From Sinohyriopsis cumingii (taxonomy: Eukaryota; Mollusca; Bivalvia; Unionida; Unionidae), in NCBI GenBank assembly GCA_028554795.2, contig CM068839.1:11311220-11375219 (forward strand): DNA of 64,000 nucleotides, in the 5' to 3' direction. A program made the translations under genes and the position numbers. The notes under the pieces were generated by a model. It did not search any database and was not told where the DNA came from. It saw only the letters and a program-made list of their open reading frames with translations. This document shows positions 1 to 10,885 of the stretch, piece after piece (the first letter of the stretch is position 1; every line of letters starts with the position of its first letter).

Positions 1-301
1 TCAGTATGGATCATTGGAGATCAGACAAGCTCCCTAACTGGATTATTATTAGTGTATTATTCCCAAGCATCTAATGTTGTTTTAATGTCGGATGATTGTC
101 TGCATGATGCATATTTTAAACAATGACACCCTGTGACTTATGTATAATTTGCAGACGCCTTTGTCATCATCAATATCATCACTATCACCGTCCATTAACA
201 ATAACAATCAAAAATCTAGAAAACAATTCTCACTTACTAGTATTATAGATGAAGACAAAGAACTGCATTCCAGGCATTACAAATAAATTCCAGTACTCTG
301 T
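1..301. other. Intronic or flanking sequence, nothing recognised
   Basis: AT-rich, no open frame of note, no repeat or element that I can identify. It probably belongs to the intron upstream of the first visible exon. Confidence 0.5.
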
Positions 302-366
302 CCATATTATCATTATTATTATTACTATTACTATTAATATTAATATTATTGTTATTATTATTGTTA

Positions 367-403
<37 letters not shown>
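302..403. repeat. (ATT)n microsatellite
   Basis: Interrupted run of att/atc/act triplets, becoming pure (att)n near its right end. The poly-isoleucine frame on the minus strand is a by-product of the triplet. LINE-2 3' ends elsewhere in this window carry (ATT)n tails, but I do not see the LINE-2 end sequence beside this run. Confidence 0.9.
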
Positions 404-406
<3 letters not shown>

Positions 407-530
407 ATGATCATGATTTCTATGAAAAATTAAATAATTAACACTTTGTAATATGTACATGAATATTTCATGCAAAAATAAGTTTTGCTGATCTGTGTAA
501 TATTACAAGTTGGAATTCCAAAAAATCTTC

Positions 531-911
531 TCATAGTAACAAACTAAGACTGTTAATATTTTTATTATCATTTGATTTGTCTATGAGAATGGCAAATTTT
601 TCATTGTGGCACATGTCTGTGACTTTCTCATCCCGATCAGGACTCAGAGCTTGGATTATAATGTGTGTAATTTTCGTCATGAGAACTTTTCTGCACTTTC
701 CAAGTCCAGGAACATTATTTTGACTACATCTCAAAAATGATCTGCTGCCAGAAACATTAAGAATATGTTTAGCTTTAATCCTGCTGGCAAAAAGTGTTTG
801 GATACTTGTTGCTTGATCCACATTTGATGTACAACCCATGAACATGGATTTCAATGTTTGCATATATATTGCCATGGTTGATGTGCTTTTATGTGATGTC
901 ATTCTTACCAC
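531..911 (-). pseudogene. hAT-like transposase fragment
   Basis: A 126-codon open frame on the minus strand. Seen: a segment with KVTDMCHNEKFAILIDKSND near its C-terminal end, preceded by a basic stretch and the phrase DQATSIQTLFA near residue 33. From memory this order resembles the N-terminal part of the catalytic region of hAT-family (BED/DUF4371-like) transposases, where a similar FSILIDESND stretch precedes the DDE core. The rest of the catalytic core, the BED finger and the hAT dimerisation domain are absent, and stops follow at once downstream. Inference: a decayed, truncated DNA transposon inside an intron, not a host gene. A spurious ORF is the alternative, but the family-like wording makes this less likely. 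Confidence 0.45.
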
Positions 912-1593
912 TGTAACAGACTTAAAAATCAGTTCGGTGCAGAATCGTTATTCAGGTCCATTTGAACTTGATTGCAACATCTGAAATTCCCATTTCCATC
1001 CAGCATTGAATTTTGTGTGATATTTCAGTTGCTTGGATTTCAATGTTTTTGGTATTGAGAGATGATGCACACTTGGACATCATAACAAGCCTTAAACACC
1101 AAAGTCAAACCAACCAAGTTTTATGTGACTTGAGCTTCTGAGTAATCCTAAACATAATCAACAAACATCTTTAATCCTGCCCAAATTACTTTTGATCATG
1201 CATTGTATTGACTTCAATCCTTCTCAACAACTTTATGCACTGAAGCAAAATATACCTTCCAGAGAGAATCAAAGTAAAATGTGTAATATCAATTAACGTC
1301 TTTAATCCTTTTGGGATGACTTCTCATACATAGGATAAATTGCCTCAATAAACAATGAAGCCAGATTATGATGCTGACAAGATCAAAGGAAATTAGTAAC
1401 TACATTGTGTTGCCATGCTTAAGCCAGTTTTTTTCACGTGATCACATGCAGTATTACCATAAACATGCTATCCTAGAAGCAAAATGTAAAGGAAAAAAAA
1501 TGGATTTTTTTTCACTAAACATTTTGTATCGACATTTTGAGATTTCATGGAGGACTGGGAGCCATGTCTAAACTCATGGTTCTCATAGATGAT
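912..1593. other. Intronic sequence, nothing recognised
   Basis: No tandem repeat, mobile element or coding signal found. The small open frame starting near 1368 has no recognisable domain and a poly-A/poly-T rich composition. Confidence 0.4.
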
Positions 1594-1668
1594 GCCTGGG
1601 CAGGTATCAAACCCATAACTCTTGAATTATGAGTCTGACACTGTACCAAATGAGCTGCCACAGGTCCC
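1594..1668 (-). repeat. tRNA-Met-derived pseudogene or SINE head
   Basis: On the minus strand the sequence starts gggacctgtggcagctcatt, has an A-box-like block, an anticodon-loop-like ctcataa (CAT, methionine) and a B box ggtttgatacc. Spacing between the boxes matches a tRNA. Mismatches in the acceptor and D arms, and the lack of a clear terminator, argue against a working tRNA gene. It could be the head of a SINE of a third type. I see no second copy in this window. Confidence 0.55.
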
Positions 1669-1729
1669 ATTAAAAATAAGAGATTAACTTATCTTAGAGT
1701 CAATAAAATTATTTTGGCCAGTAGAGCAT

Positions 1730-1990
1730 CAATCCCTTTTAGGGTCTCTTGTTATGAAGAGTTTGACCACTGCATATGTATGAGGTAATTATGCATATGA
1801 TTGGCTGTTGCTTTTTTTCAGATAGGATTTTGTCCAATCTTGGTAAGCAGACCTATATCTTCAAGATTTAGGTTGTGTATGATTGTGTTCAAAATTCTTG
1901 CATATTAATGAGGTGATCATGTATCTGATTGGCTGATCTTGTGAACACTGTTCGAATTAGATTTTGATGAAACATTTTACATAGTGTTAT
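1730..1990. repeat. Dispersed repeat R2 (gaggtgatc family)
   Basis: Contains ttaatgaggtgatcatgtat followed by ctgattggctga and a gatttTgatgaaac block. Similar text recurs at 2340-2520, 28021-28105, 29605-29745, 31320-31560 and 39355-39560. This is an old interspersed repeat of unknown class. Confidence 0.55.
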
Positions 1991-2021
1991 ATTATCCAGA
2001 TGTTGGATGAATTTGTTTAAA

Positions 2022-2195
2022 TGTATATTATTGAGATAATCTTGTATGTATATTATTGAGATAATCTTGTATGTATATTATTGAAATAATCTTGTATGTA
2101 TATTATTGAGATAATCTTGTATGTATATTATTGAGATAATCTTGTATGTATATTATTGAGATAATCTTGTATATATATTATTGAGATAATCTTTT
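2022..2195. repeat. 25 bp minisatellite, about 7 copies
   Basis: The core tattattgagataatcttgt recurs every 25 bp (for example at 2026, 2051, 2076) with few changes. It lies inside an R2 dispersed repeat. Confidence 0.9.
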
Positions 2196-2266
2196 AGGTA
2201 CTTGGCTGAGCTAAGTGTTACCAATCTGAAGACTGAATTTTTTTTATTCAGATTATACTTCAACTT

Positions 2267-2268
<2 letters not shown>

Positions 2269-2330
<62 letters not shown>
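2269..2330. repeat. (TA)n microsatellite
   Basis: About 31 uninterrupted ta dinucleotides. Confidence 0.97.
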
Positions 2331-2333
<3 letters not shown>

Positions 2334-2339
2334 TCATTG

Positions 2340-2520
2340 TCTTGGACAGGTGAGATCTGCAAATATTAATTGGATATCTTACATCTCATTGGCTGAGCTA
2401 ATTGCTACCTCTTTAGAGACTATATTTCTCAACCAATTTTTGTTTTAAAAATTTTAATTGGTTGATATTATCAAAATCTTAGATGAGTTTAATTATGAGT
2501 AATAGACTATGCCTTTATCT
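2340..2520. repeat. Dispersed repeat R2, partial
   Basis: Contains ctcattggctgagctaattg and the taatgagt/aatgagtaat end seen in other R2 copies. It looks like the right part of the R2 copy that starts near 1730, split by the 25 bp and TA arrays. Confidence 0.4.
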
Positions 2521-2609
2521 TCGAAATAATATTTATCAGGTTTTAATAAAATAGGTTCCATATGTACTCATTTATAATTCAAGTCCAACTGCAAACTGCC
2601 CAGACCCAT

Positions 2610-2716
2610 ATCGGCCATTGCATAATGCATCAGCAGATCCGGGTCTGTGCAGTAAAGTAACCAGTAGAACAAACAACATAGACCCTGCAATGCAGGCGCA
2701 TTATGCTATGGCAGAT
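2610..2716. repeat. Imperfect inverted repeat (foldback)
   Basis: The 19 bp arm at 2610-2628 matches the reverse complement of 2698-2716 at 17 of 19 positions, with a 69 bp loop. It may be a relic of a small inverted-repeat element. The rest of 2521-3341 shows nothing recognisable except a second weak copy of aaacaacatagacc near 3027. Confidence 0.35.
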
Positions 2717-3341
2717 CATGACCTTTGTTTGTTGCAGTTTGACTCAACTTATCAGCAAGTATATACGGGAAAGTAAACATGATAATAAATTTAGGATCTT
2801 GTTTGAAAAGTAGCTCAGTCATTTGAGGTAGGGTCACTTTTGTATACTGAGTATGAGAAAGGGTCAGCCATTAAGACAGAAACATAATTAGAAACAGAAA
2901 AGGCTGACTTTGCCTTCCTGAATTGGAGACTTTTACAGGCTTTGATGTATGTACCCCATACATAAGTTATTTCATTTAAAAGAAAACATACTATATATAC
3001 TTGCTTATCAGTCACATTTACTGTCAAACAACATAGACCTTGATACGCTGTCACATAATGCACCAGTCAGTACAGCTCTGTGTTGTTTATTCTTTTGATT
3101 AGACCTCATAGATCCAGATTTGCTGGCATTTTGCAAGTGCAGATCTGTGACTGATGTTTGTAGATGCACCTGACTTTTCAGCAACACATATAAGCAAGAT
3201 GCAACAGAAAAATGTATGATTGTCAGCTGTCTATTTAGAAATTATGTGGAGTTGAAGAGCAACAGTATAATGACAAATTAAGTTGATTAGGATAATTACC
3301 AGTGTTTTCATAGATACACAAATATTTTTAATATTTTTTAG

Positions 3342-3413
3342 TTGGTAAAAGAGCAGAAAGGAAGGATAGCTGAACTGTCAAAAGCAAAGCTTGAGCAAAG
3401 CGTGGAACACAGG
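3342..3413 (+). CDS. LRRCC1: Coiled-coil exon 1 of LRRCC1-like gene (internal exon)
   Basis: Internal exon of 72 nt, phase 0 at both ends, 24 residues. Seen: a T-rich tract and ag acceptor at 3340-3341, open frame LVKEQKGRIAELSKAKLEQS followed by VEHR, and a gtaaga donor from 3414. The peptide is charged with hydrophobic residues at heptad spacing, as in a coiled coil. Assignment to the same gene as the three downstream exons rests on strand, phase and coiled-coil character. The LRRCC1 name comes from exons 3 and 4. In that family the N-terminal leucine-rich repeats would lie upstream of this window. The exon is too short to identify on its own, so its reality is less certain than that of exons 3 and 4. 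Confidence 0.6.
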
Positions 3414-3484
3414 GTAAGAGTAGGCTGGTTTACTTTATTTAATAGAGCATGATTTAACATTCAGTTTGAAGTTTAAGGGCTTAA

Positions 3485-5300
3485 CCGTTCATTGGATGGT
3501 TTGAACTTGAACTTTGATGTGTACTGTACTACTCAGTAGTTCATTGGAGGGTTTGATCTGAACATTGATGTATACTGTACTACTCAACAGTTCATTGGAT
3601 GGTTTGAACTTGAACTTTGATGTGTACTGTACTACTCAGTAGTTCATTGGAGGGTTTGATCTGAACATTGATGTGTACTGTACTACTCAGTAGTTCATTG
3701 GAGGGTTTGAACTTGAACTTTGATGTGTACTGTACTACTCAACAGTTCATTGGAGGGTTTGAACTTGAACTTTGATGTGTACTGTACTACTCAGTAGTTC
3801 ATTGGAGGGTTTGATCTGAACATTGATGTGTACTGTACTACTCAGTAGTTCATTGGAGGGTTTGAACTTGAACTTTGATGTGTACTGTACTACTCAACAG
3901 TTCATTGGAGGGTTTGAACTTGAACTTTGATGTGTACTGTACTACTCAGTAGTTCATTGGAGGGTTTGATCTGAACATTGATGTGTACTGTACTACTCAG
4001 TAGTTCATTGGAGGGTTTGAACTTGAACTTTGATGTGTACTGTACTACTCAACAGTTCATTGGAGGGTTTGAACTTGAACTTTGATGTGTACTGTACTAC
4101 TCAATAGTTCATTGGAGGGTTTGATCTGAACATTGATGTGTACTGTACTACTCAGTAGTTCATTGGAGGGTTTGAACTTGAACTTTGATGTGTACTGTAC
4201 TACTCAACAGTTCATTGGAGGGTTTGAACTTGAACATTGATGTGCACTGTACTACTCAACAGTTCATTGGAGGGTTTGAACTTGAACTTTGATGTGTACT
4301 GTACTACTCAACAGTTCATTGGAGGGTTTGAACTTGAACTTTGATGTGTACTGTACTACTCAGTAGTTCATTGGAGGGTTTGATCTGAACATTGATGTGT
4401 ACTGTACTACTCAGTAGTTCATTGGAGGGTTTGAACTTGAACTTTGATGTGTACTGTACTACTCAACAGTTCATTGGAGGGTTTGAACTTGAACTTTGAT
4501 GTGTACTGTACTACTCAGTAGTTCATTGGAGGGTTTGATCTGAACATTGATGTGTACTGTACTACTCAGTAGTTCATTGGAGGGTTTGAACTTGAACTTT
4601 GATGTGTACTGTACTACTCAACAGTTCATTGGAGGGTTTGAACTTGAACTTTGATGTGTACTGTACTACTCAATAGTTCATTGGAGGGTTTGATCTGAAC
4701 ATTGATGTGTACTGTACTACTCAGTAGTTCATTGGAGGGTTTGAACTTGAACTTTGATGTGTACTGTACTACTCAACAGTTCATTGGAGGGTTTGAACTT
4801 GAACTTTGATGTGTACTGTACTACTCAACAGTTCATTGGATGGTTTGAACTTGAACTTTGATGTGTACTGTACTACTCAATAGTTCATTGGAGGGTTTGA
4901 ACTTGAACTTTGATGTGTACTGTACTACTCAACAGTTCATTGGAGGGTTTGATCTGAACATTGATGTGTACTGTACTACTCAACAGTTCATTGGAGGGTT
5001 TGAACTTGAACTTTGATGTGTACTGTACTACTCAACAGTTCATTGGAGGGTTTGATCTGAACATTGATGTGTACTTTACTGCTCAATAGTTCATTGGAGG
5101 GTTTGAACTTGAACATTGATGTGCACTGTACTACTCAACAGTTCATTGGAGGGTTTGATCTGAACATTGATGTGTACTGTACTACTCAACAGTTCATTGG
5201 AGGGTTTGAACTTGAACATTGATGTGTACTGTACTACTCAATAGTTCATTGGAGGGTTTGAACTTGAACATGAATGCATACTTTATTACTCAATAGTTAA
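3485..5300. repeat. 52/51 bp minisatellite with A-A-B higher-order order, about 35 copies
   Basis: Two monomer types share ttcattggagggtttga. Type A (52 bp) continues acttgaactttgatgtg and type B (51 bp) continues tctgaacattgatgtg. Each ends in actactca followed by acag, gtag or atag. From about 3590 to 4740 the order is largely A-A-B, a unit of about 155 bp, and it becomes irregular after about 4790. Confidence 0.95.
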
Positions 5301-6316
5301 TTGGAGGAAGGTGATAGAAGTTTCATTTGTATTCATCTTTGAACTCAATAAAGACTGGATGATAGTCTGATAATGTTAAAGCTCCATGGAAGTCACATTT
5401 AATATTTGGATCAATGAAAATGATCTTTCTGTATCAGCATTGCAGTAAAAGAGTGTCAAACATATAGTGTCCACACTATCCATCATGTCAGATCTTCAAG
5501 CATTCTTGATGGTTGAAGGCATCGATGTTTTACATTGTGTTTTCAAACAATGGAATCCCACTTTCAGTTTGCTCCTAATTTGACTTTTCAACTACATGTA
5601 TGTAGTAAAATTCAACTGAAAGAAATTTTGCTCTTGACCAATCCAATAATTGTTAAAAAGTCAAGTTTAAGTGTCTCATGTGATGCAAAAGAGTACAGTG
5701 GCAATTTTTTCCTTAACAATTATCACTGATTGAACTACCTTCCTACTAATTGGTTTTTTTCCTTTGATGTATCTTACAATGCCAATTAGTGTAATAGACT
5801 CTTCCACTGCAGTAGTCAGATGGACTTCCAATATAAATCACACTAACTATTGTCAGTACGTTAAGATCAATTGTAATTGTTTATCCCTGACTGACTTTAC
5901 CTTTTAATGACCTCTTATGGAAAATAACCATGTAAACTGACTATAAATGCTTGTATTCCTTGAACATCAAGCATGAAGTTATATGACTGTTTATAGACAG
6001 TACAGCATGTACACATTATGGTCATATGTAAATGAAGCTCTCTCTCATAAGATTTATTGTGGATCATGCTTTTTATAAACAACACTGTGCCTGGGGGTGG
6101 GGGTCAGATATTGTGCTATTTGTTGGTGTAATAACACTCTGACATGTCAGGCATTGCTCTGTGTCAGGGATTTTCTATGTATCTTAAAGCATCACCATCA
6201 CCTAATTTTTAACTGAATTTAAAATTTGGCAAAAATTTTGATGTACATGATTTTTTTTACTCCCAAACACCTTGACATTCTCAATACTAATAATCTTAGA
6301 ATGAAAAAACATAATC
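5301..6316. other. Intronic sequence, nothing recognised
   Basis: Single-copy-looking AT-rich DNA. No coding, RNA or mobile-element signal found. Confidence 0.4.

Positions 6317-6373
<57 letters not shown>
6317..6373. repeat. (AG)n microsatellite
   Basis: About 28 uninterrupted ga dinucleotides. The Arg-Glu and Ser-Leu frames over it are artefacts. Confidence 0.97.
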
Positions 6374-6377
<4 letters not shown>

Positions 6378-6429
6378 GACCACCACTATAATTTCCCTAG
6401 CATGTAGGCTGTATAAATAGTAAAGAGAT

Positions 6430-6670
6430 CTGATGAGAGCCAATTGGAAGGCTATTCTTGGGATCAGTTTATTTAATAGATCATCGTACAAGCAATTAAA
6501 AGATAAGGTGGTCACATATAAATAACCACGCTTTCACAGATTACTTAATTGGCTGAGGATAGCTAGGATGATGCTGTCTTAACTCCTTTGCTGACTGCTG
6601 TAGGAAATCTCATTAGACTAAATTGCATAGGTAAAGTGGAACAAACCAATTTGTTATGTAAATTAAGGAG
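6430..6670. repeat. Dispersed repeat R3, copy 1
   Basis: The blocks acttaattggctgaggatag and caattaaaagataagg have counterparts in the same order at 44095-44290. Two copies in the window point to an old interspersed repeat of unknown class. Confidence 0.5.
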
Positions 6671-6765
6671 ATGCATGTTGAAGAACAAAAGTAATTATAC
6701 ATCATTGCCTTGAATGAGACTATTTAAGCCAGCTCTGTTAATGATTACTCATGATTTCATGACAT

Positions 6766-6904
6766 GTTGTTCTTTTGGGGTTTAACACAATTTTTTTCAG
6801 CACATGAGAGGCTGTAAATGGCAATCAGCATGATTGGTGCAGGAAAAGCCTGGGAAAACCCCACTAAGAACTAATGACCCACAGTAAGCTTTCTCACAGA
6901 CCCA
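6766..6904 (-). mobile_element. SINE-A fragment, 3' half
   Basis: The reverse complement contains the SINE-A central block (ggggttttcccaggcttttc), a block matching gccgccatgtatagc at reduced identity, and the 3' end gtgctgaaaa...ttaaacccc next to a short tgttgtt tail. Matching text occurs at 56899-57146, 21606-21766 and 39172-39261. The 5' tRNA-like head is replaced by the 40 bp array immediately to the right. Confidence 0.7.
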
Positions 6905-7270
6905 CAGCCTGAGACTCAAACTCATGCGGACAGAGTTGGCTGGCCAGCCTGAGACTCAAACTCATGTGGACAGAGTTGGCTGGCCAGCCTGAGACTCAAA
7001 CTCATGCAGACAGAGTTGGCTGGCCAGCCTGAGACTCAAACTCATGTGGACAGAGTTGGCTGGCCAGCCTGAGACTCAAACTCATGCGGACACAGGTTAG
7101 ATGGCCAGCCTGAGACTCAAACTCATGCAGACAGAGGTTGGCTGGCCAGCCTGAGACTCAAACTCATGCGGACAGAGGTTAGATGGCCAGCCTGAGACTC
7201 AAACTCATGCGGACAGAGGTTAGATGGCCAGCCTGAGACTCAAAGTCATGCAGACAGAGTTGGCTGGCCA
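6905..7270 (-). repeat. 40-41 bp minisatellite, 9 copies, derived from the SINE-A head
   Basis: Repeat starts at 6905, 6945, 6985, 7025, 7065, 7106, 7147, 7188 and 7229. On the minus strand each unit contains gagtttgagtctcaggctg, which corresponds to the B-box region gggttcaagtctcagattcg of the SINE-A copy near 56960. The array is therefore an expansion of part of the SINE's tRNA-like head. Confidence 0.85.
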
Positions 7271-8280
7271 TGATCAGTTCATTCTGCATATAAAATGCAA
7301 AACATTATCATTTCATTAGTTGTAATGGTGTACAGGTTTAGTTCATATTTTAACTCGTTAACCCCTGGAGGTTTTTGTCGTTTTTGCCTGAAATGCAACT
7401 AGGAAACACACTTTGGGGGCTGTTTCTGAATGTATCCTAATACATCGACTTCCAAGAGACTTCCCATTAACCTAATGCCTAGTTGTGTTAGAAACATTGT
7501 TTTTCATTGGTTATTTTGCTCGCATATGAGCAGAAGGGTAAAAGTTTAATTAATTTTTTGGGGCTTTTATTTGTTTGATGGCTGGTTGTGATTATGTGAG
7601 TGTTAGCATGTGTATGTATGTGTTTGGTGATGCTGTTTGATAGTGCTAAATCTACCAGTTTTTGTTTGTTGAAGGTATATTTAATGCATCAAAGATAACA
7701 GATGCTATTTGCTTTTATTAATCAATTTTGAATTCCCAGTAATTTTCTATACACTTTTGTGAAAAAAAACCTATCCTAGATTGAACACTGTAGCTATTTT
7801 GGTTCATTCATGCTGACCTCCCCTTGGGACCTTAAAACACATATTTTGAGCCTCCCAAAAACTCCAACACTGAAAATATGCCAGGTTTACTATGGGTTTT
7901 AGGCCAAATAAAAAATATTTTGGTTCTGGTTACAATGAAAATATAAACTAAAGTCGTTAGGTCAGTACATACTTTTATTTTTGGTCTGGGCAGATTTAAA
8001 TTAAGTATCAACTTGAAAATAAGCATCATTCACATCCAGAATTTAACATCAATCATAGCTATTTCATTTGTTAATTTTTTTCTACTAACACTTTCTTTCT
8101 TTTCTGAAAATCTTTTCAAAAAAAATGTAGGGTAAAGCAGGAAAAAAAATAGTGTCAGTTGGGTAACCAGAACCACACATACATTTTTATTTGGCCTTAT
8201 CTACAGGGAAGGAAAATACAACTCTGGAATTAGAATAATTTACTTTCAGTAAAAGTTTCATTGCATTAGCAGGAGATAAT
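7271..8280. other. Intronic sequence, nothing recognised
   Basis: No element or coding signal identified. The minus-strand open frame near 7832-8029 has no recognisable domain. Confidence 0.4.
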
Positions 8281-9010
8281 TTTACTATCCTCCAGTTGTC
8301 CATCCATGTGTCCATAACTCTGTTTCATCCTACGTCACAGGATGGAAATTCACCAAACTTTATAGATATTGGAAGACCATCTATGAAAAGGGTTTAGATT
8401 TTGAGTGCCTCTTTCAGGTCTCCTGGTGTGAGTCATAGGTCAGATGTACAGGAAAAGGGCACAATTTTTAATATTTAGACAATCATCTTAGCTACTGTGT
8501 CAAACTATAAATCAGACTTTGTGAATAGCTTGCAATTGGAGTGAGAAAACCACCCATATATTTGTGACTTCAAAGGCCAAGGTTACAATAGGACTCAAAT
8601 AAAAACACAATATTCTCTGAGTAAGTTTAGTTCAAGACTTCATGCACTGATTAAACTTTGTGAATGGATTGCACATGAGCCAAGAAAGAATCATATTGAT
8701 TTTACTGTCAAATGGTCCCTGGTTATGGTCACTTTGACACAACATTGGGAAAAGGTTTCAGTAAATGACTTCAATTACATACATCATAATATCACCAAAC
8801 TTTGAAGAGGGCTTCATAGTTTGGGAAGAATTAGGGTTAAACAGCTTAAAGGTCAAGGTCACAATAACTGAGAAGTTGGTTTTGACACCATCATCAGCAA
8901 ATAGTTTGACTTTAGGAAAGATGGGAACCTACTAATTGTAAGGTTAAAAATTGTAGGTTAAAGTCACCGAGACCCATTGGTCAGTACTGTTTAGTGTCCA
9001 TGAATGTAGC
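8281..9010. repeat. Dispersed repeat R1 (aaggtcaaggtcac family)
   Basis: Contains tccatccatgtgtccataac, repeated gactcaaac/accaaactttg blocks, aaaggtcaaggtcacaataa, and a terminal block with gagacccattggtcagtact. The same blocks recur at 16074-17130, 25621-26350 and 26881-27560. This style of repeat is familiar to me from molluscan introns, but I cannot name the family. Confidence 0.5.
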
Positions 9011-9122
9011 ATTAACTAGGGGGTGAACATGCAGTAAACCATTCATGGCACTGTTTTGACTTTTTAGCAACAATAGCTGTTTTAATCATTAATAGATATT
9101 GATGTTTATATTACCTGCACAG

Positions 9123-9197
9123 GAACGGATCCAGACACTTGAAGCGCATGTAGAAGAGGCAAGAAAGCGAATGGTTCAGTTAGAATTGCTGAAAAAG
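9123..9197 (+). CDS. LRRCC1: Coiled-coil exon 2 of LRRCC1-like gene (internal exon)
   Basis: Internal exon of 75 nt, phase 0 at both ends, 25 residues. Seen: acceptor ag at 9121-9122 after ttacctgcac, frame ERIQTLEAHVEEARKRMVQL followed by ELLKK, and donor gtaaat from 9198. Leucine, valine and methionine fall at heptad-like positions among Glu, Arg and Lys, so this is a clear coiled-coil segment. It joins in frame to the exon at 3342-3413. The intron between them is 5.7 kb and consists mainly of the 52/51 bp array, SINE-derived repeats and R1. The gene name is carried over from exons 3 and 4. Confidence 0.65.
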
Positions 9198-9403
9198 GTA
9201 AATATCTGCCACAAAGTTATACTTCTTTTTTGCCAGATTAATCAAATAACAATAAGATTCTTGATACATAATATTTCAAACACTCTTCACCAAGGCTTAA
9301 TTAATATTAATTTATTAGGTCTATAGTATGATTCTGTTTTCTACTTGAAAAGCTATCCTATACTTATATGTTCATCACCACCACTCTGACAGATGTACAC
9401 CTC

Positions 9404-9478
9404 TCCCTTGATAACTTACGCACATCAGGGTCCAAAAACATCGACCACACTATAAGTGAGGCGTGAGTTATCAAGGGA
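9404..9478. repeat. Inverted repeat, 18 bp arms
   Basis: tcccttgataacttacgc at 9404-9421 pairs with gcgtgagttatcaaggga at 9461-9478 (17 of 18), loop 39 bp. It is a strong potential hairpin and may be a relic of a foldback element. Confidence 0.7.
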
Positions 9479-10056
9479 CCTATAGAAAAAGCCAAAACCA
9501 ATAAAGGGATCGACGTAAAGGCAAAAGGGGGTGGGGTGGCAGGTTATAGTGTTGAATACTCAATTTATAATCGTGCTGAGATTAACTGTGAATAAATATC
9601 TCTTCATAACAGTGTACTTTGTTTATTTTTCCCTCATAGAACAACATTAATTTCAGGATAAATTACAGTATATTGAGGAGATCATCAAAAACATTATTCC
9701 ATGTGGTTTCTGTTCACTTAACATGTGTACCAATTCACACATTGTGTAATACGTAACTAATTTGTGTGTTGAATTGGATACATTCTAGTTTTATTGTTTG
9801 ATCCAAATTAGACGGGGTTTTTTAATACAAAAGATTGAAACTCTTTTCGAGAAACTTTGTCAAATAGTGGAGTGTCAGATAATCTCAATAACAGCCTATG
9901 CAAGCATATGTACCAGCATTAGTAAGAGTTGATGTGGAATGAAGTAGATTGTGGCCCTTGCATGGAAAGATGCTGGTTGTGCAGTTTTTAATGGAATGCT
10001 GTCAAACTATGTCAGTATGGTGGTCATTGGCACACTTCAATAAATCACTTTGCCAT
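9479..10056. other. Intronic sequence, nothing recognised
   Basis: Includes a short G-rich stretch near 9527-9542. No other feature found. Confidence 0.4.
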
Positions 10057-10217
10057 GGATGAAGTTCTCCGTCATACGACAGAAATTCCATCTCCAGATG
10101 TCCCACAGGTCAATTAAGTTCTTTGTCATATGACAGAGATTCCATCTTCACATGTCCCACAGATCGATGAAGTTCTCTGTCATACGACGGAGATTCCATC
10201 TTCAAATGTCCCACGGG
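10057..10217. repeat. About 53 bp tandem repeat, 3 copies
   Basis: gatgaagttctccgtcatac and gagattccatct...atgtcccac recur three times with about 10% divergence. Confidence 0.85.
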
Positions 10218-10885
10218 TTCATCTTCCAAATCATGCAAATCTGTGGATTTTTTGGGGTGGATTGGGGGATAGGGTTAAAGTGGCTGGAAAGCATTTAATA
10301 GGAAAAAATCAATGCTTAGGTATACTAAATTTTAAATTTGTGATTTACTGTTAAGCAAGCAAACAGACCTTTTCATGTGGTATTCAATTAACTATAAGCA
10401 TCCTTGGACATGTTCTGTTGAATCATGAAGTTCATACTTCACTCCATAATTCAGTGCCCTCTATATTCCACTGCTATTCAATTTTTACATTTGTCTCATA
10501 GGAACAATAGTAGATAGAGGGCCCTGAATGATTTGGGTGGGACACCTTGGCCATATTCTATACCTCCAAGTATATCAGTCTTTCATTGTTTTCTCAACCC
10601 CCCCCCCCCCATTGGCTTCATAGAATGATTTTTAAAAAAAATTAATTTGTTGTATTATTTGGCTTGATAGTCATCGGTCAGAAAGATTGGAATTTTGCCC
10701 ATGCTGAATTTGAAAGCAATAACTGCATTTATTTTCTTCATCTCTCCAATTCAGTACAGTTACAAATGTGTAAATGGTTTAAAGAACAGCATGCTCCTTT
10801 TTCCCTGACTTTAAACTTCAAAAAGGAATAATCATCAACTTCTCCTGACTGTTGGTCCTGTATATAGGAAAATGCATGGTTATTT
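10218..10885. other. Intronic sequence, nothing recognised
   Basis: Contains a poly-C run near 10598. No coding or mobile-element signal found. Confidence 0.4.
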
